DNA of 64,000 nucleotides from Cypionkella psychrotolerans. GTDB lineage: Bacteria > Pseudomonadota > Alphaproteobacteria > Rhodobacterales > Rhodobacteraceae. Shown in pieces: positions 22,926 to 32,752 of this stretch (positions are counted from its first letter, which is position 1; the number at the start of each line of letters is the position of its first letter). The notes beneath the pieces were generated by a model. The model saw only the letters and a program-made list of their open reading frames with translations. It ran no database searches and was not told where the DNA came from. Location: assembly GCF_001294535.1 (NCBI RefSeq), contig NZ_LGIC01000065.1:124001-188000 (forward strand), written 5' to 3'. The position numbers and the translations under genes are program-made.

Positions 22926-23409
22926 GGCTTATTCTCAGGACTTCCAAAGTGACGGCACCGGAGGGTTTGCGCCATATGACCTCATCCCCCACCTGTGCGC
23001 CGATCAACGCGCGGGCGAGTGGCGATTGTGGCGCGATGCGGTGCAGCGGGGCGTCAGCTTCATCCTCTCCGGTGATCTCGTAGGTGGTCTGCTGGCCGTT
23101 GTGGTCTGCAACGGTGACGGCCAAGCCGAAAGCGACTTCGGTGAGGGGCAGGGTGGTGGGGTCAATCAAGAGAGCTGTGCGCAGGCGGGCCTCGATGTAG
23201 CGGATGTCACGCTCGGCGGCGGCTTCGGGGAGTTTATCGAGGCGCTCGGAACGGGATTTCAAGGTGGCGAGTGTGGTTTGCAAATCGCGCAGGCGCGATT
23301 GCAAAGCGGTAAGGCCGCGCGGGGTGACGTAGTTTGGATGTGGCGACAGCGGCAGATCGGGGAGGGGGTCGAGGTCGCCATCGCCTTCTTTGACGAAAGC
23401 CCTACTCAT
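22912..23409 (-). CDS. GreA/GreB family transcription elongation factor-like protein
   Basis: Gre factors stimulate RNA cleavage by stalled RNA polymerase. The 165-aa product begins MSRAFVKEGDGD, resembling GreB, followed by NYVTPRGLTALQSRLRDLQ (N-terminal coiled coil) and a C-terminal globular part with EITGEDEADAPLHRIAPQSPLA and ALIGAQVGDEV. The acidic Asp/Glu tip of GreA/B is not obvious in the coiled-coil region, so it may be a non-cleaving paralogue. It lies nine bases after the NUDIX gene. Confidence 0.85.
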   Translation of the reverse strand: MSRAFVKEGDGDLDPLPDLPLSPHPNYVTPRGLTALQSRLRDLQTTLATLKSRSERLDKLPEAAAERDIRYIEARLRTALLIDPTTLPLTEVAFGLAVTVADHNGQQTTYEITGEDEADAPLHRIAPQSPLARALIGAQVGDEVIWRKPSGAVTLEVLRISHADP

Positions 23410-23418
23410 GCAAGCGGC

Positions 23419-23871
23419 TCATCTGACGATGACTTCCAGCGGGTCATAGAGGATGCCCTCGCCCCATGTGGTGGCAATCAAGCTGTCGGGTTTGAAGCGG
23501 ATGCGGCCTGATTCCAATTCAGCCCGGCTGAAAAACCGCCGCTGGGTGACGACGCCTTCGGGGTCGCGCCAACTGGCGTTGATCGCGCCTGCGGTGATGG
23601 TGCAGCGGAAGAAGATATCGACCTGATGAAAGCCTGACACCGGATCGTGGAATTCATTGATCAGCGCAGGCGCGCCGACGATGACAGAAAGTCCGGTTTC
23701 TTCATGCACTTCGCGGGCAAGATTGGTGGGCAGCGAGGTGCCGGATTCCACGCCGCCGCCCGGCGCGCACCACAGATCAGAGCGCGCGCCGGGATAGGCG
23801 TTGACCAAGAGCAGCCGATCCTCATGCAAGATCAGCGCGCGGGTGGCGAGGCGGGTGGGGCGTTTGGACAT
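23419..23871 (-). CDS. NUDIX hydrolase domain protein
   Basis: A 150-aa protein with a complete Nudix box: GGGVESG, then LAREVHEETGLSV (G-x5-E-x7-REUxEExGU) near residues 37-62. The family cleaves nucleoside diphosphate-linked compounds; the substrate is unknown. First gene of a probable three-gene unit, 39 bases after ribN on the same strand. Confidence 0.9.
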   Translation of the reverse strand: MSKRPTRLATRALILHEDRLLLVNAYPGARSDLWCAPGGGVESGTSLPTNLAREVHEETGLSVIVGAPALINEFHDPVSGFHQVDIFFRCTITAGAINASWRDPEGVVTQRRFFSRAELESGRIRFKPDSLIATTWGEGILYDPLEVIVR

Positions 23872-23910
23872 GGCGTTAGGCTGAAGCCCCCGTGCCGCAA
23901 GGTCAAGGGC

Positions 23911-24801
23911 CTATACCGCAATGGGATGGTTTTGCCCCTGCCGTTCCGACCACAGCAGATACATCGAGCCCGCAAGGATGAGGGCGACGCCCAACCAATA
24001 GGCACCTTCCGGCGCGAAATCCAACACCAGCCAGCTGACCGCGATGTTGGAGAACAGCTTCAGATCGTCAAACGGTTGCACAAACCCCGCATCGGCGGCA
24101 GCGTAAGCCAAGGTCAGGAAATGCTGGGCGGCATACATCACCGCGCCGCCAAGGATCAGCAGCGCGAGGATGCTGCCGGTTGGAATTTCAAACCCTGCGT
24201 GCAGCGAGAACAACCCATTGATCGGCGTCAGCAACAGCAAAAGCCATAGGGTGATCGCGGTTTGCGGCTCGGTCGCGGTCAGCCGCTTGGTGATCAGCGA
24301 CGCCCCGCCCCAGCAGATCGCGGCGGCAACGGGATAGAGCGTGGCGAGGGTCAACGCGCCCTCCCATGGTCGCAACAGGATCATCGCACCGCTAAAGCCG
24401 ATCAACGCCGCCAGCCAGCGGTTTGCCGCCACCCGCTCACGCAGCAACAAAGCCGCCCCGATCATTACGAAAAACGGTGAGGTCATCACCAAGGCCACCA
24501 CATGCCAGGGCGCCATGCCAGCAGCAAACGCTTGGGTGAATGCCTGCACCCCCAGCACCGACAACACGATCCGCAAGCCATGCAGCCAGGGATGTCCAGT
24601 TTTCATACTCGCCAGCCCCTGTCGCCAAATGAACGGCAACGAGAACAGCGTCGCGATGGCATATTGCCAGAACGCATCCGATTGCGGCTTGAAGCCCATC
24701 TTATAGGTGACGGTCCAGGTGATCGCATTGGCCGCCGCAAAGGCCATCCCCGCCAACACCATAAAGGCAGCGCCCTTCAGCGGAATATTCGTCTGATTCA
24801 T
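23911..24801 (-). CDS. ribN: RibN-type riboflavin transporter (DMT/EamA family)
   Basis: A 296-aa protein with about ten membrane segments in two EamA halves. Its leader contains an FMN riboswitch (24881-25009), which is the argument for riboflavin as substrate; RibN transporters of this family under FMN riboswitches are known in alphaproteobacteria. Without the riboswitch it would be an undefined DMT exporter or importer. AGGAGG lies upstream of the ATG at 24801. Confidence 0.88.
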   Translation of the reverse strand: MNQTNIPLKGAAFMVLAGMAFAAANAITWTVTYKMGFKPQSDAFWQYAIATLFSLPFIWRQGLASMKTGHPWLHGLRIVLSVLGVQAFTQAFAAGMAPWHVVALVMTSPFFVMIGAALLLRERVAANRWLAALIGFSGAMILLRPWEGALTLATLYPVAAAICWGGASLITKRLTATEPQTAITLWLLLLLTPINGLFSLHAGFEIPTGSILALLILGGAVMYAAQHFLTLAYAAADAGFVQPFDDLKLFSNIAVSWLVLDFAPEGAYWLGVALILAGSMYLLWSERQGQNHPIAV

Positions 24802-24880
24802 GTCTGTCCTCCTTCAAGACCAACATCAATCAGGGGGACATGACACGCCAACACCCCCCGCAAAACGGTTGAGGCTGCGC

Positions 24881-25009
24881 GCATTCTCTTGCATCCGGAC
24901 TATACCGTCGGCCCCGGAGTTACACCGGATCTGCTGACCCCAAGGCCAAAGCCAAGGGCGCTCGCGGGCTATACCGCCGGTGGGGATTTTCACCCCGCCC
25001 TGAGAATGC
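24881..25009 (-). promoter_or_regulatory. FMN riboswitch (RFN element) controlling ribN
   Basis: Read on the minus strand: closing helix GCATTCTC (25002-25009) pairs with GAGAATGC (24881-24888). In between are the conserved GGGCGGGGTGAAAATCCCC, CCACCGGCGGTATAG, GATCCGGTG, and CCGACGGTATAGTCCGGATG blocks of the RFN element. It ends about 80 bases before the transporter ATG. FMN binding normally lowers expression of the downstream gene. Confidence 0.97.
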
Positions 25010-25107
25010 CCGGAACGACCCGGACACGCAATTTCTACCAGCCACCCGCGCGGACACAAGCCGCAAACCCCGCTTGCCCTGCACATAAGATGCGCTTTAA
25101 TGCCTGC

Positions 25108-25845
25108 ATGAGAAAAGCGATGGTTTTTATCCTATTAGCGGCGTTTGGACAGAATGACCCCGCTCTGGCCGATTGTGTTGTCCTGTTGCACGGCCTTGCA
25201 CGCACCGAAACCTCATTGGTCGCGATGCAGGCCGCATTGGAGGCCAAGGGCCACCTTGTGATCAACGAAAGCTATCCCTCCACCGCAGCCCCGATTGCCG
25301 AACTCGCCGCCGGAGTAGGCAGCCGCGTCGCCCAATGCCCCCAAGGTGCGAAGGTCGATTTTGTCACCCATTCGATGGGCGGCATCCTTGCGCGCTACTG
25401 GCTGGCCAGCCACAAGCCCGACCAAATGGGCCGCGTTGTCATGCTCGGGCCACCCAATCACGGCTCAGAACTGGTCGATACGTTCGGTGAGATCGGCGCG
25501 TTTGAGTGGATGAACGGCCCCGCTGGCTTGCAACTTGGCACCGACCCCGGCGCTGTGCCGCAAGAGCTGCCAAAGCCGGATTACCCCGTGGGCGTGATCG
25601 CGGGCACGCAATCCTTGAACCCGATCACCTCGGTGGTGATTCCCGGCCCCGATGATGGCAAGGTTTCGGTCGCCAGCACCCATCTCGCGGGGATGAGTGA
25701 TCAGATCGAACTGCCCGTAACCCACACGTTCATGATGCTGAACCCGGTTGTGATCGCCGAAACCCTGATCTTTCTGGACACCGGGCGCTTTGATCATAAC
25801 CTCAGCTACACCGATGCGCTGCGCATCGCTTTCAACAAGGAATAA
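25108..25845 (+). CDS. Exported lipase-like alpha/beta hydrolase
   Basis: A 245-aa protein with a signal peptide ([21 protein letters not shown], before DCVV). Mature features are the oxyanion region [11 protein letters not shown], the nucleophile elbow [12 protein letters not shown] near residue 92 and [11 protein letters not shown]; a C-terminal His in VTHTFMM near 210 completes the triad. It resembles PGAP1/triacylglycerol lipase-type hydrolases. The longer frame starting at 24889 would overlap the riboswitch, so I chose ATG 25108 (25090 is possible). Followed after three bases by the next gene. Confidence 0.82.
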   Translation: MRKAMVFILLAAFGQNDPALADCVVLLHGLARTETSLVAMQAALEAKGHLVINESYPSTAAPIAELAAGVGSRVAQCPQGAKVDFVTHSMGGILARYWLASHKPDQMGRVVMLGPPNHGSELVDTFGEIGAFEWMNGPAGLQLGTDPGAVPQELPKPDYPVGVIAGTQSLNPITSVVIPGPDDGKVSVASTHLAGMSDQIELPVTHTFMMLNPVVIAETLIFLDTGRFDHNLSYTDALRIAFNKE

Positions 25846-25848
25846 CCG

Positions 25849-26256
25849 ATGGCGAAGCTGGGATATGCCGGGCTTGCAAAGGCAGTGTCGCGGTTCTGCG
25901 GACGGCCCAGCACCTTCATGCTGGCCTGCGGGGTGATTGCCGTCTGGATCATCACCGGACCGTTGTTCGGCTATTCCGACACGTGGCAGCTGGTGATCAA
26001 CACCGGCACCACGATCATCACCTTTCTGATGGTGTTCCTGATCCAGAATACCCAGAACCGCGACACCCAAGCCATTCAGCTGAAACTGGATGAGCTGATC
26101 CGCGCCACCAACGGCGCGCATAACGCCTTGCTCGATCTGGAAGAGTTGGACGAAAAGGCGCTGGAAGCCTTCCGCATCCGCTATGAATCCTTGGCCCGCG
26201 ATGCGCGCAATCTGCAACTCAGCGGCGGCATTGATACAGACTCACCCGAGGCTTAA
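25849..26256 (+). CDS. Low-affinity iron permease family protein
   Basis: A 135-aa membrane protein: FCGRPSTFMLACGVIAVWIITGP and VINTGTTIITFLMVFLIQNTQNRDTQAIQLKLDEL match PF04120, named after yeast Fet4 but in bacteria a small two-helix protein of unproven transport function. The C-terminal part is a predicted helix rich in acidic and basic residues. Probably co-transcribed with the upstream hydrolase. Confidence 0.88.
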   Translation: MAKLGYAGLAKAVSRFCGRPSTFMLACGVIAVWIITGPLFGYSDTWQLVINTGTTIITFLMVFLIQNTQNRDTQAIQLKLDELIRATNGAHNALLDLEELDEKALEAFRIRYESLARDARNLQLSGGIDTDSPEA

Positions 26257-26343
26257 AGCGGTTTGTGGTTTATCTGACCCAAACGCATCGCCATGCGCGC
26301 AGGTCTGGGCGCGCATGCTGAGTAAACATCACCGCAAACCGCT
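26257..26343. repeat. Nested inverted repeats between the iron-permease and caspase genes
   Basis: Outer arms AGCGGTTTGTGGT (26257-26269) and ACCGCAAACCGCT (26331-26343) pair with one G-T. The inner arms CATGCGCGC (26292-26300) and GCGCGCATG (26309-26317) are perfect. No T tract follows, so a simple terminator is unlikely. It may fold as one structured RNA or be an extragenic palindromic repeat. Confidence 0.6.
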
Positions 26344-26432
26344 CTGGGGGACGGGAAATCCACACCGTGCCTGCCCAACAGAAGACTTTGCGAAAAGCGG
26401 GTTCTCGGCTAAACTACAAGCACATTTGAAGA

Positions 26433-27758
26433 ATGGTTGTGCTGATGTTTGATCGACTCTCGCATTTTCTGCGGCTTTGCCTGTTTGGCATCTTGGCGCT
26501 GGCGCTGCTGCCAGCGGCTGCGGAAGCTGCGGGCCGCAAACTGGCGTTGGTGGTCGGCAATCAGGCCTACACGGTGCTGCCGGGGCTGAATACGCCCGTT
26601 GAAGATGCCCAAGGTGTGTCAAACGCGCTGCGCAATCTGGGGTTTGAGGTGACTTTGCTCACCGATGTTGGCCCTGCGGTGTTTCAGGCGGTGCTGGGCA
26701 CTTTTGCAGCACAGGTCGATGAAGCCGATACGGTTTTGTTCTTCTATGCGGGCCATGCATTTCAGAAAGACGGCGTCAACCATCTGGTGCCGGTCAATGC
26801 ACGGCTGGCCGATGCCAAGGCGTTGGATACCGAGACTTGGCGGCTGGATGACATTGCCAAGGCCCTGAAAGGCAAAACCAATCAGCTTTTGCTGTTCGTC
26901 GATGCCTGCCGGGATAATCCTTTGCCAGAAGCGGTGCGCGCGGTTGCCGAGGCGGGCGGTTTGGCGCAGTTTGACGGTGGCGCAGGCACCTTTGTGGCCT
27001 TTGCGACAGCGCCGGGGCAGGTGGCTTGGGACAAAACCGAAGGTGCTGTGAACAGCCCGTTTACCGCCGCATTGCTCGCCCATATCGCCAAGCCGGGGCA
27101 GAATATTTCCGATCTAATGATCGCGGTGCGCAATGACGTGGAAACCGCCACAGGTGGCAAGCAAACCCCGTGGGAGCAATCCTCGCTGCGCGAGCAGTTC
27201 TTCTTCGTGCCGCCGGTGGAGGTTGCACCTGTCGCCGAAGAAGTGCTGCCTGAGTTTGAGGTGGTGGCGGACCAGAACACAGCGCTTGCGCCTCCGGGTG
27301 GCATTGCAGTGATTGGTCAAGGCGTGGGCGATGATCAGCTGGCGTCTTTGGAAAGTGACACCCGCAGCCTGAATGCGCCTTTGCCCGAGAATTTGGCTTT
27401 GGGCGTGCAGACCGAACTCGACCGCATCGGCTGCTATGGCATGCCGGTGGATGGCGATTGGGGCAACGGCTCGCGTCGCGCGATGGCGGCGTATTATGAC
27501 GCGAAAAAGGTCGCCCCCGGCGAGATGGAGCCGAGCGAAGCGGTCTATCGCGCGCTTTTGGCCGAGCCGGAGAAGACCTGCAACAAGCCTGCCGTGGCGG
27601 TGAAATCGGCCACGAAGACCACGCCGAAAGCCACCACGAAGAAATCAACCACCAAAAAAGCCGCGGCCACCACAACCAAGAAAAAACCCGCTGTTGTAGC
27701 GCCGGTGAAGAAAAAGCCGACCTGCAAGTTTATGGTGATCGCAGTGGTGTGTTCCTGA
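26433..27758 (+). CDS. Exported caspase-like (peptidase C14) protein with PG-binding-like C-terminus
   Basis: A 441-aa protein with a signal sequence (to about residue 32) and a caspase-like domain: RKLALVVGNQAY, catalytic His in FFYAGHAF (H108) and catalytic Cys in VDACRDNP (C159). Residues ~320-385 (VQTELDRIGCYGMPVDGDWG) resemble a peptidoglycan-binding repeat, followed by a Lys/Thr-rich linker and a Cys-containing end. It is probably periplasmic. Start 26433 has its GAAGA site too close; ATG 26445 is an equally good start and gives a cleaner signal peptide. Confidence 0.85.
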   Translation: MVVLMFDRLSHFLRLCLFGILALALLPAAAEAAGRKLALVVGNQAYTVLPGLNTPVEDAQGVSNALRNLGFEVTLLTDVGPAVFQAVLGTFAAQVDEADTVLFFYAGHAFQKDGVNHLVPVNARLADAKALDTETWRLDDIAKALKGKTNQLLLFVDACRDNPLPEAVRAVAEAGGLAQFDGGAGTFVAFATAPGQVAWDKTEGAVNSPFTAALLAHIAKPGQNISDLMIAVRNDVETATGGKQTPWEQSSLREQFFFVPPVEVAPVAEEVLPEFEVVADQNTALAPPGGIAVIGQGVGDDQLASLESDTRSLNAPLPENLALGVQTELDRIGCYGMPVDGDWGNGSRRAMAAYYDAKKVAPGEMEPSEAVYRALLAEPEKTCNKPAVAVKSATKTTPKATTKKSTTKKAAATTTKKKPAVVAPVKKKPTCKFMVIAVVCS

Positions 27759-27828
27759 GCCATACTCAAAGCTTAACAAAGTGTGAATGACACCCTGTTA
27801 AGTCCTTGATTTCTCTCTAGTGACGGCT

Positions 27829-27846
27829 GTGTCCACGCGTGGACAC
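27829..27846. repeat. Perfect 18-bp palindrome between convergent genes
   Basis: GTGTCCACGCGTGGACAC, flanked by a second pair CTAGTG (27817-27822) and CACTAG (27844-27849) that can compete for pairing. It overlaps the purK stop codon and lies between the converging caspase-like gene and purK. No T tract on either side. Confidence 0.7.
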
Positions 27847-28916
27847 TAGGCCTTTCGGATCACCCGATTGACATGCCCCATCTTCCGCCCCGGCCTTGCC
27901 TCGGCCTTGCCATACAGATGCACCGCGCAGTCGTTTTCTTTCAGAAGATCCGGCAACCGATCCATATCGTCACCGATCAGGTTCTCCATCACCACATCCG
28001 AATGTCGCCCGCCATCACCCAGCGGCAGCCCCGCCACGGCCCGGATATGCTGCTCAAACTGATCGACAGCACAGCCATTCTGCGTCCAATGCCCCGAATT
28101 GTGGACCCGAGGGGCTACCTCATTCACGATCAATCCGGTTGGGGTGACAAACAACTCCACCCCCATCACGCCGACATACTCCAGCGCGTTCAATATCCGC
28201 GCCGCCAGCAAGATAGCATCCGACCGCATCGAGGCTGACAATTTGGCGGGCAGGGTGGTGGTGGCCAAGATGCCATCCTTATGCACGTTCTCGCCCGGAT
28301 CGTAGCAGGCAACCGAGCCATCCAACCCCCGCGCCGCGATCACCGAAACCTCGTGGCTGAAGTCGATGAAGCCTTCGAGCACGCAAGCCGCCCCCGCCAT
28401 GCTGGCATGCGCCTCGGCCGCATCCGAGGCGGTCTTGATCCGCGCCTGTCCCTTGCCGTCATAGCCGAGCCGGGTGGTTTTCAAGATCGCAGGCACACCA
28501 ATCTTTTCAATCGCGGCCTCCAGATCGGGCAGGGTCTGCACGGCAGCGTAGGGGGCACAGGTCAGGCCGAGGCTGGTGAGGAAGTCTTTCTCTAGGATAC
28601 GATCCTGACTGATCGCAAGGGCGCGGCGATTGGGGCGGATCGGGCGCAGGGCCTCTAAGGCGTCAAGGGCGGCGGTGGGGATGTTCTCGAACTCATAGGT
28701 GATCACATCGACCGAGGCCGCGAATTTTTGCAACGCGGCGATGTCGTCATAGCTGGCGCTGGTGACGGTATGTGCGACATCGGCGGCGGGCGGGTTCTGG
28801 CTGGGTTCAAAGATGTGGGTCTTATAGCCGAGGCGCGAGGCCGCAACCGACAGCATCCGGCCCAACTGACCGCCGCCCAGAATACCGATTGTCGCGCCGA
28901 GGGGTAGGTTATTCAT
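27846..28916 (-). CDS. purK: N5-carboxyaminoimidazole ribonucleotide synthase
   Basis: ATP-grasp enzyme that converts AIR and bicarbonate to N5-CAIR in purine synthesis. The 356-aa product begins [21 protein letters not shown], with [12 protein letters not shown] near residue 70 and the C-terminal [13 protein letters not shown] near 265. The ATG at 28916 overlaps the end of purE by eight bases; the longer frame to 29063 lies within purE. Confidence 0.96.
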   Translation of the reverse strand: MNNLPLGATIGILGGGQLGRMLSVAASRLGYKTHIFEPSQNPPAADVAHTVTSASYDDIAALQKFAASVDVITYEFENIPTAALDALEALRPIRPNRRALAISQDRILEKDFLTSLGLTCAPYAAVQTLPDLEAAIEKIGVPAILKTTRLGYDGKGQARIKTASDAAEAHASMAGAACVLEGFIDFSHEVSVIAARGLDGSVACYDPGENVHKDGILATTTLPAKLSASMRSDAILLAARILNALEYVGVMGVELFVTPTGLIVNEVAPRVHNSGHWTQNGCAVDQFEQHIRAVAGLPLGDGGRHSDVVMENLIGDDMDRLPDLLKENDCAVHLYGKAEARPGRKMGHVNRVIRKA

Positions 28917-29391
28917 CCTTCGGCTCCTCTGGGATCGAGGCCGACAGGGCCTCGCGCCATGCATCCAGCCGTGCGGCCAAAGCCGGATCATGCAGCGCCA
29001 GAATCCCGGCTGCCAGCAGGCCCGCATTGGCGGCACCAGCGGCACCGATGGCCATGGTGGCAACCGGGTAGCCCTTCGGCATCTGCACGATGGAATACAG
29101 GCTATCGACGCCCGACAAAGCCTTGGTCTGCACCGGCACGCCGATCACCGGCACGCGGGTTTTCGAGGCCATCATACCGGGCAAATGTGCAGCCCCACCC
29201 GCGCCTGCGATGATCACCTGCAAACGACCGGCCGCTGCTTTACCATAGGCCCAAAGCCGGTCGGGGGTGCGGTGAGCCGAGACGATTTTCGTCTCATACG
29301 AAATGCCAAGCTGATCCAGCACAAGGGCCGCTTCTTTCATCGTCGGCCAGTCAGACTGGCTTCCCATGATGATCCCGACATCAACAGACAT
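28909..29391 (-). CDS. purE: N5-carboxyaminoimidazole ribonucleotide mutase
   Basis: Moves the carboxyl group of N5-CAIR to give CAIR. The 160-aa class I PurE has [13 protein letters not shown] near residue 6, the SAHRTPDRL loop near 43 and [17 protein letters not shown] near 115. It overlaps purK, the next enzyme of the pair. Confidence 0.97.
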   Translation of the reverse strand: MSVDVGIIMGSQSDWPTMKEAALVLDQLGISYETKIVSAHRTPDRLWAYGKAAAGRLQVIIAGAGGAAHLPGMMASKTRVPVIGVPVQTKALSGVDSLYSIVQMPKGYPVATMAIGAAGAANAGLLAAGILALHDPALAARLDAWREALSASIPEEPKDE

Positions 29392-29501
29392 TGGCGCCTC
29401 CGGCTGTTTGCAAGCGCTTCATAGCAATGCAGGCGGGGGAGGCAAGGAAAAGCCAGCGATCTGGCAACGCGGGCGTCGGTTTTAGCCGAGGGCGTGGCAG
29501 A

Positions 29502-29720
29502 TCAGGCGATGATATTCGGGATCAGCAGATCTTCAATCCGCACGATCTGGTCCTTCATCTGCAATTTCTGCTTTTTCAGCCGCCGCAGCGTCAGCACATC
29601 AAGACGGCCTGCGGTTTCCAGCGCATAAACCGCCTCATCCAGATCGCGATGCTCGCGCCGCAGCACTTCCAGCTTCACGCGCAGCATGTCTTCAAAGTTC
29701 ATCTCGGAGGAGGCATTCAT
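29502..29720 (-). CDS. YdcH/DUF465 family small coiled-coil protein
   Basis: A 72-aa helical protein: LEVLRREHRDLDEAVYALE, then TLRRLKKQKLQMKDQIVRIEDLL. The pattern is that of DUF465 proteins, which form two-helix coiled coils of unknown role. It lies 110 bases upstream of purE on the same strand. Confidence 0.88.
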   Translation of the reverse strand: MNASSEMNFEDMLRVKLEVLRREHRDLDEAVYALETAGRLDVLTLRRLKKQKLQMKDQIVRIEDLLIPNIIA

Positions 29721-29829
29721 GGCAGGATCGAATCCAGTCTTTATGGCTTGGCGTTAGGATACAGTGATTCGCCTGAAATCGGCGGAAAATCTCTACATCA
29801 GGCTTTAAGTTTTCTTGGGCAATCCACCA

Positions 29830-29858
29830 CTTGCGGGCTTGCGCCGCTGCCCCCATAT
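29830..29858 (+). promoter_or_regulatory. RpoH (sigma-32) type promoter of hsp20
   Basis: CTTGCGG (29830-29836), 14-base spacer, CCCCATAT (29851-29858). This is close to the heat-shock consensus CTTGAAA/CCCCATnT. It lies 65 bases before the hsp20 ATG. Confidence 0.7.
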
Positions 29859-29923
29859 TCAAGGGGTCGGGTGCCGCAGTCTGGGCCCGGCTTCAATGTC
29901 GCTTGTTGCAAAGGGCATCGGTC

Positions 29924-30337
29924 ATGACGAAACTTACTTTTGGTTCGCACCCCTTTCTGCTGGGGTTTGAACAGCTGGAACGGCTGGTCGAGCGCACCGC
30001 CAAAACCGCCTCGGAAGGCTATCCGCCGTTTAACATCGAGGCCACCTCCGAGAACACCTACCGCATTACTTTGGCCGTTGCTGGCTTTCGCGATGAAGAT
30101 CTGGCGATCACTGTTGAGGATCGTCAACTGGTGGTGCGCGGACGGCAAAGCGATGATCTGGGCGAGCGGGTGTTCCTGCATCGCGGCATCGCCGCGCGGG
30201 CGTTTCAACGCTCGTTCGTTTTAGCCGACGGGGTTGAGGTGGCAGGCGCTGATCTGGACCACGGGCTGTTGCATATCGACCTGCGCCGGATGGTGCCCGA
30301 CACCATTGTGCAGACCATTCGTATTGGCCGCAAATAA
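29924..30337 (+). CDS. Small heat-shock protein, Hsp20/IbpA family
   Basis: ATP-independent holdase. The 137-aa product has the alpha-crystallin domain from YPPFNIEATSENTYRITLAVAGF (~residue 33) to the C-terminal I-x-I motif in TIRIGRK. The ATG at 29924 gives the usual N-terminus; the longer frame would cover the heat-shock promoter. A DUF1150 gene follows after a dozen bases. Confidence 0.93.
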   Translation: MTKLTFGSHPFLLGFEQLERLVERTAKTASEGYPPFNIEATSENTYRITLAVAGFRDEDLAITVEDRQLVVRGRQSDDLGERVFLHRGIAARAFQRSFVLADGVEVAGADLDHGLLHIDLRRMVPDTIVQTIRIGRK

Positions 30338-30349
30338 GGAGAGATGATG

Positions 30350-30577
30350 ATGGATGTGAAATTCGAAGCATTGCCCGAGGCGGAAAACCGCATCGTTTAT
30401 GTGCGCCCCATCGCGGTGGAAAGCCTGCCGGAAAAGGTGCGGGCGCAGATCAACGGCATGAAAACCGTTTATGCCGTGCATGGCGAGGATGGCGAACAAC
30501 TGGCTTTGGTCGCCGACCGAGCCCTCGCGTTTTCGCTGGCGCGTCAGCATGATATGGCACCGGTCAACGCGCACTGA
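30350..30577 (+). CDS. DUF1150 family protein
   Basis: A 75-aa protein with IVYVRPIAVESLPEKVRAQI and the C-terminal LALVADRALAFSLARQHDM, matching DUF1150, commonly found beside hsp20 in alphaproteobacteria. Function unknown; context suggests a stress role. Three consecutive ATGs (30344, 30347, 30350) follow AGGAG at 30337-30341; the last two have workable spacing and I chose 30350. Confidence 0.85.
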   Translation: MDVKFEALPEAENRIVYVRPIAVESLPEKVRAQINGMKTVYAVHGEDGEQLALVADRALAFSLARQHDMAPVNAH

Positions 30578-30580
30578 GGC

Positions 30581-31114
30581 TTAGCCGGGGCGGTCAGCCT
30601 CGGCGATGAAATCCGTAAACCGCGCCAGAAATGCCAGTAGGGCGGCGCGGTTTGTGGGCTGGGCCATATGGGCGGCCACCTCGGGCGGGGTCAGCTTGCC
30701 CAAGGGGAAGCGCGCGAATATATCGGGCGCGAAGCGATCTGACACGGTGGCGAGCACGCGACGCAGATCGGCCAGAACATCCTCCCCCCGATGCGAGGCG
30801 TGCAACAGGGCGATGGGTTTGTGGATCAACTCGGGCCGCGACACCAACCAATCCAACGCATTTTTGAAGGCGCCGGGCAGGGCGTGGATATATTCCGGGC
30901 AGGCGATGATGAGGCCGTCAACGCTGGCGATGGCTGCGGCGAAGGCTAGCACTGGGGCGGGGGTATCTGCCTCAAAGTCGGGCGAGAACAGCGGAAAGTC
31001 GGCCATATTTTCATAGAGCGTGACAGTTTGCGGGGCCGCTTCGGCCAAAGCCCGCAGCAATGCGGTGTTGGTCGAAGCGGAGCGCAGGCTGCCCGAGATG
31101 GCGAGCAGGCGCAT
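30581..31114 (-). CDS. NADPH-dependent FMN reductase family protein
   Basis: A 177-aa flavodoxin-fold oxidoreductase with the FMN phosphate loop ISGSLRSASTN near residue 5, then CPEYIHALPGAFKNALDWLVSR near 75. Family members include quinone, azo and chromate reductases. ATG 31114 lies six bases after the trxB stop, so it is in the trxB transcript. Converges on the DUF1150 gene with a three-base gap. Confidence 0.88.
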   Translation of the reverse strand: MRLLAISGSLRSASTNTALLRALAEAAPQTVTLYENMADFPLFSPDFEADTPAPVLAFAAAIASVDGLIIACPEYIHALPGAFKNALDWLVSRPELIHKPIALLHASHRGEDVLADLRRVLATVSDRFAPDIFARFPLGKLTPPEVAAHMAQPTNRAALLAFLARFTDFIAEADRPG

Positions 31115-31119
31115 CGCGC

Positions 31120-32752
<1,633 letters not shown>

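Noticed and set aside
24889..25107. Extension of the lipase-like ORF upstream to 24889
   Set aside because: The extra residues are translated from the reverse complement of the FMN riboswitch, and the signal peptide sits at 25108.
29860..29923. ROSE-type RNA thermometer in the hsp20 leader
   Set aside because: The leader lacks the conserved anti-Shine-Dalgarno hairpin sequence near the start; the CCCC/GGGG pairing around 29851-29866 overlaps the promoter -10.
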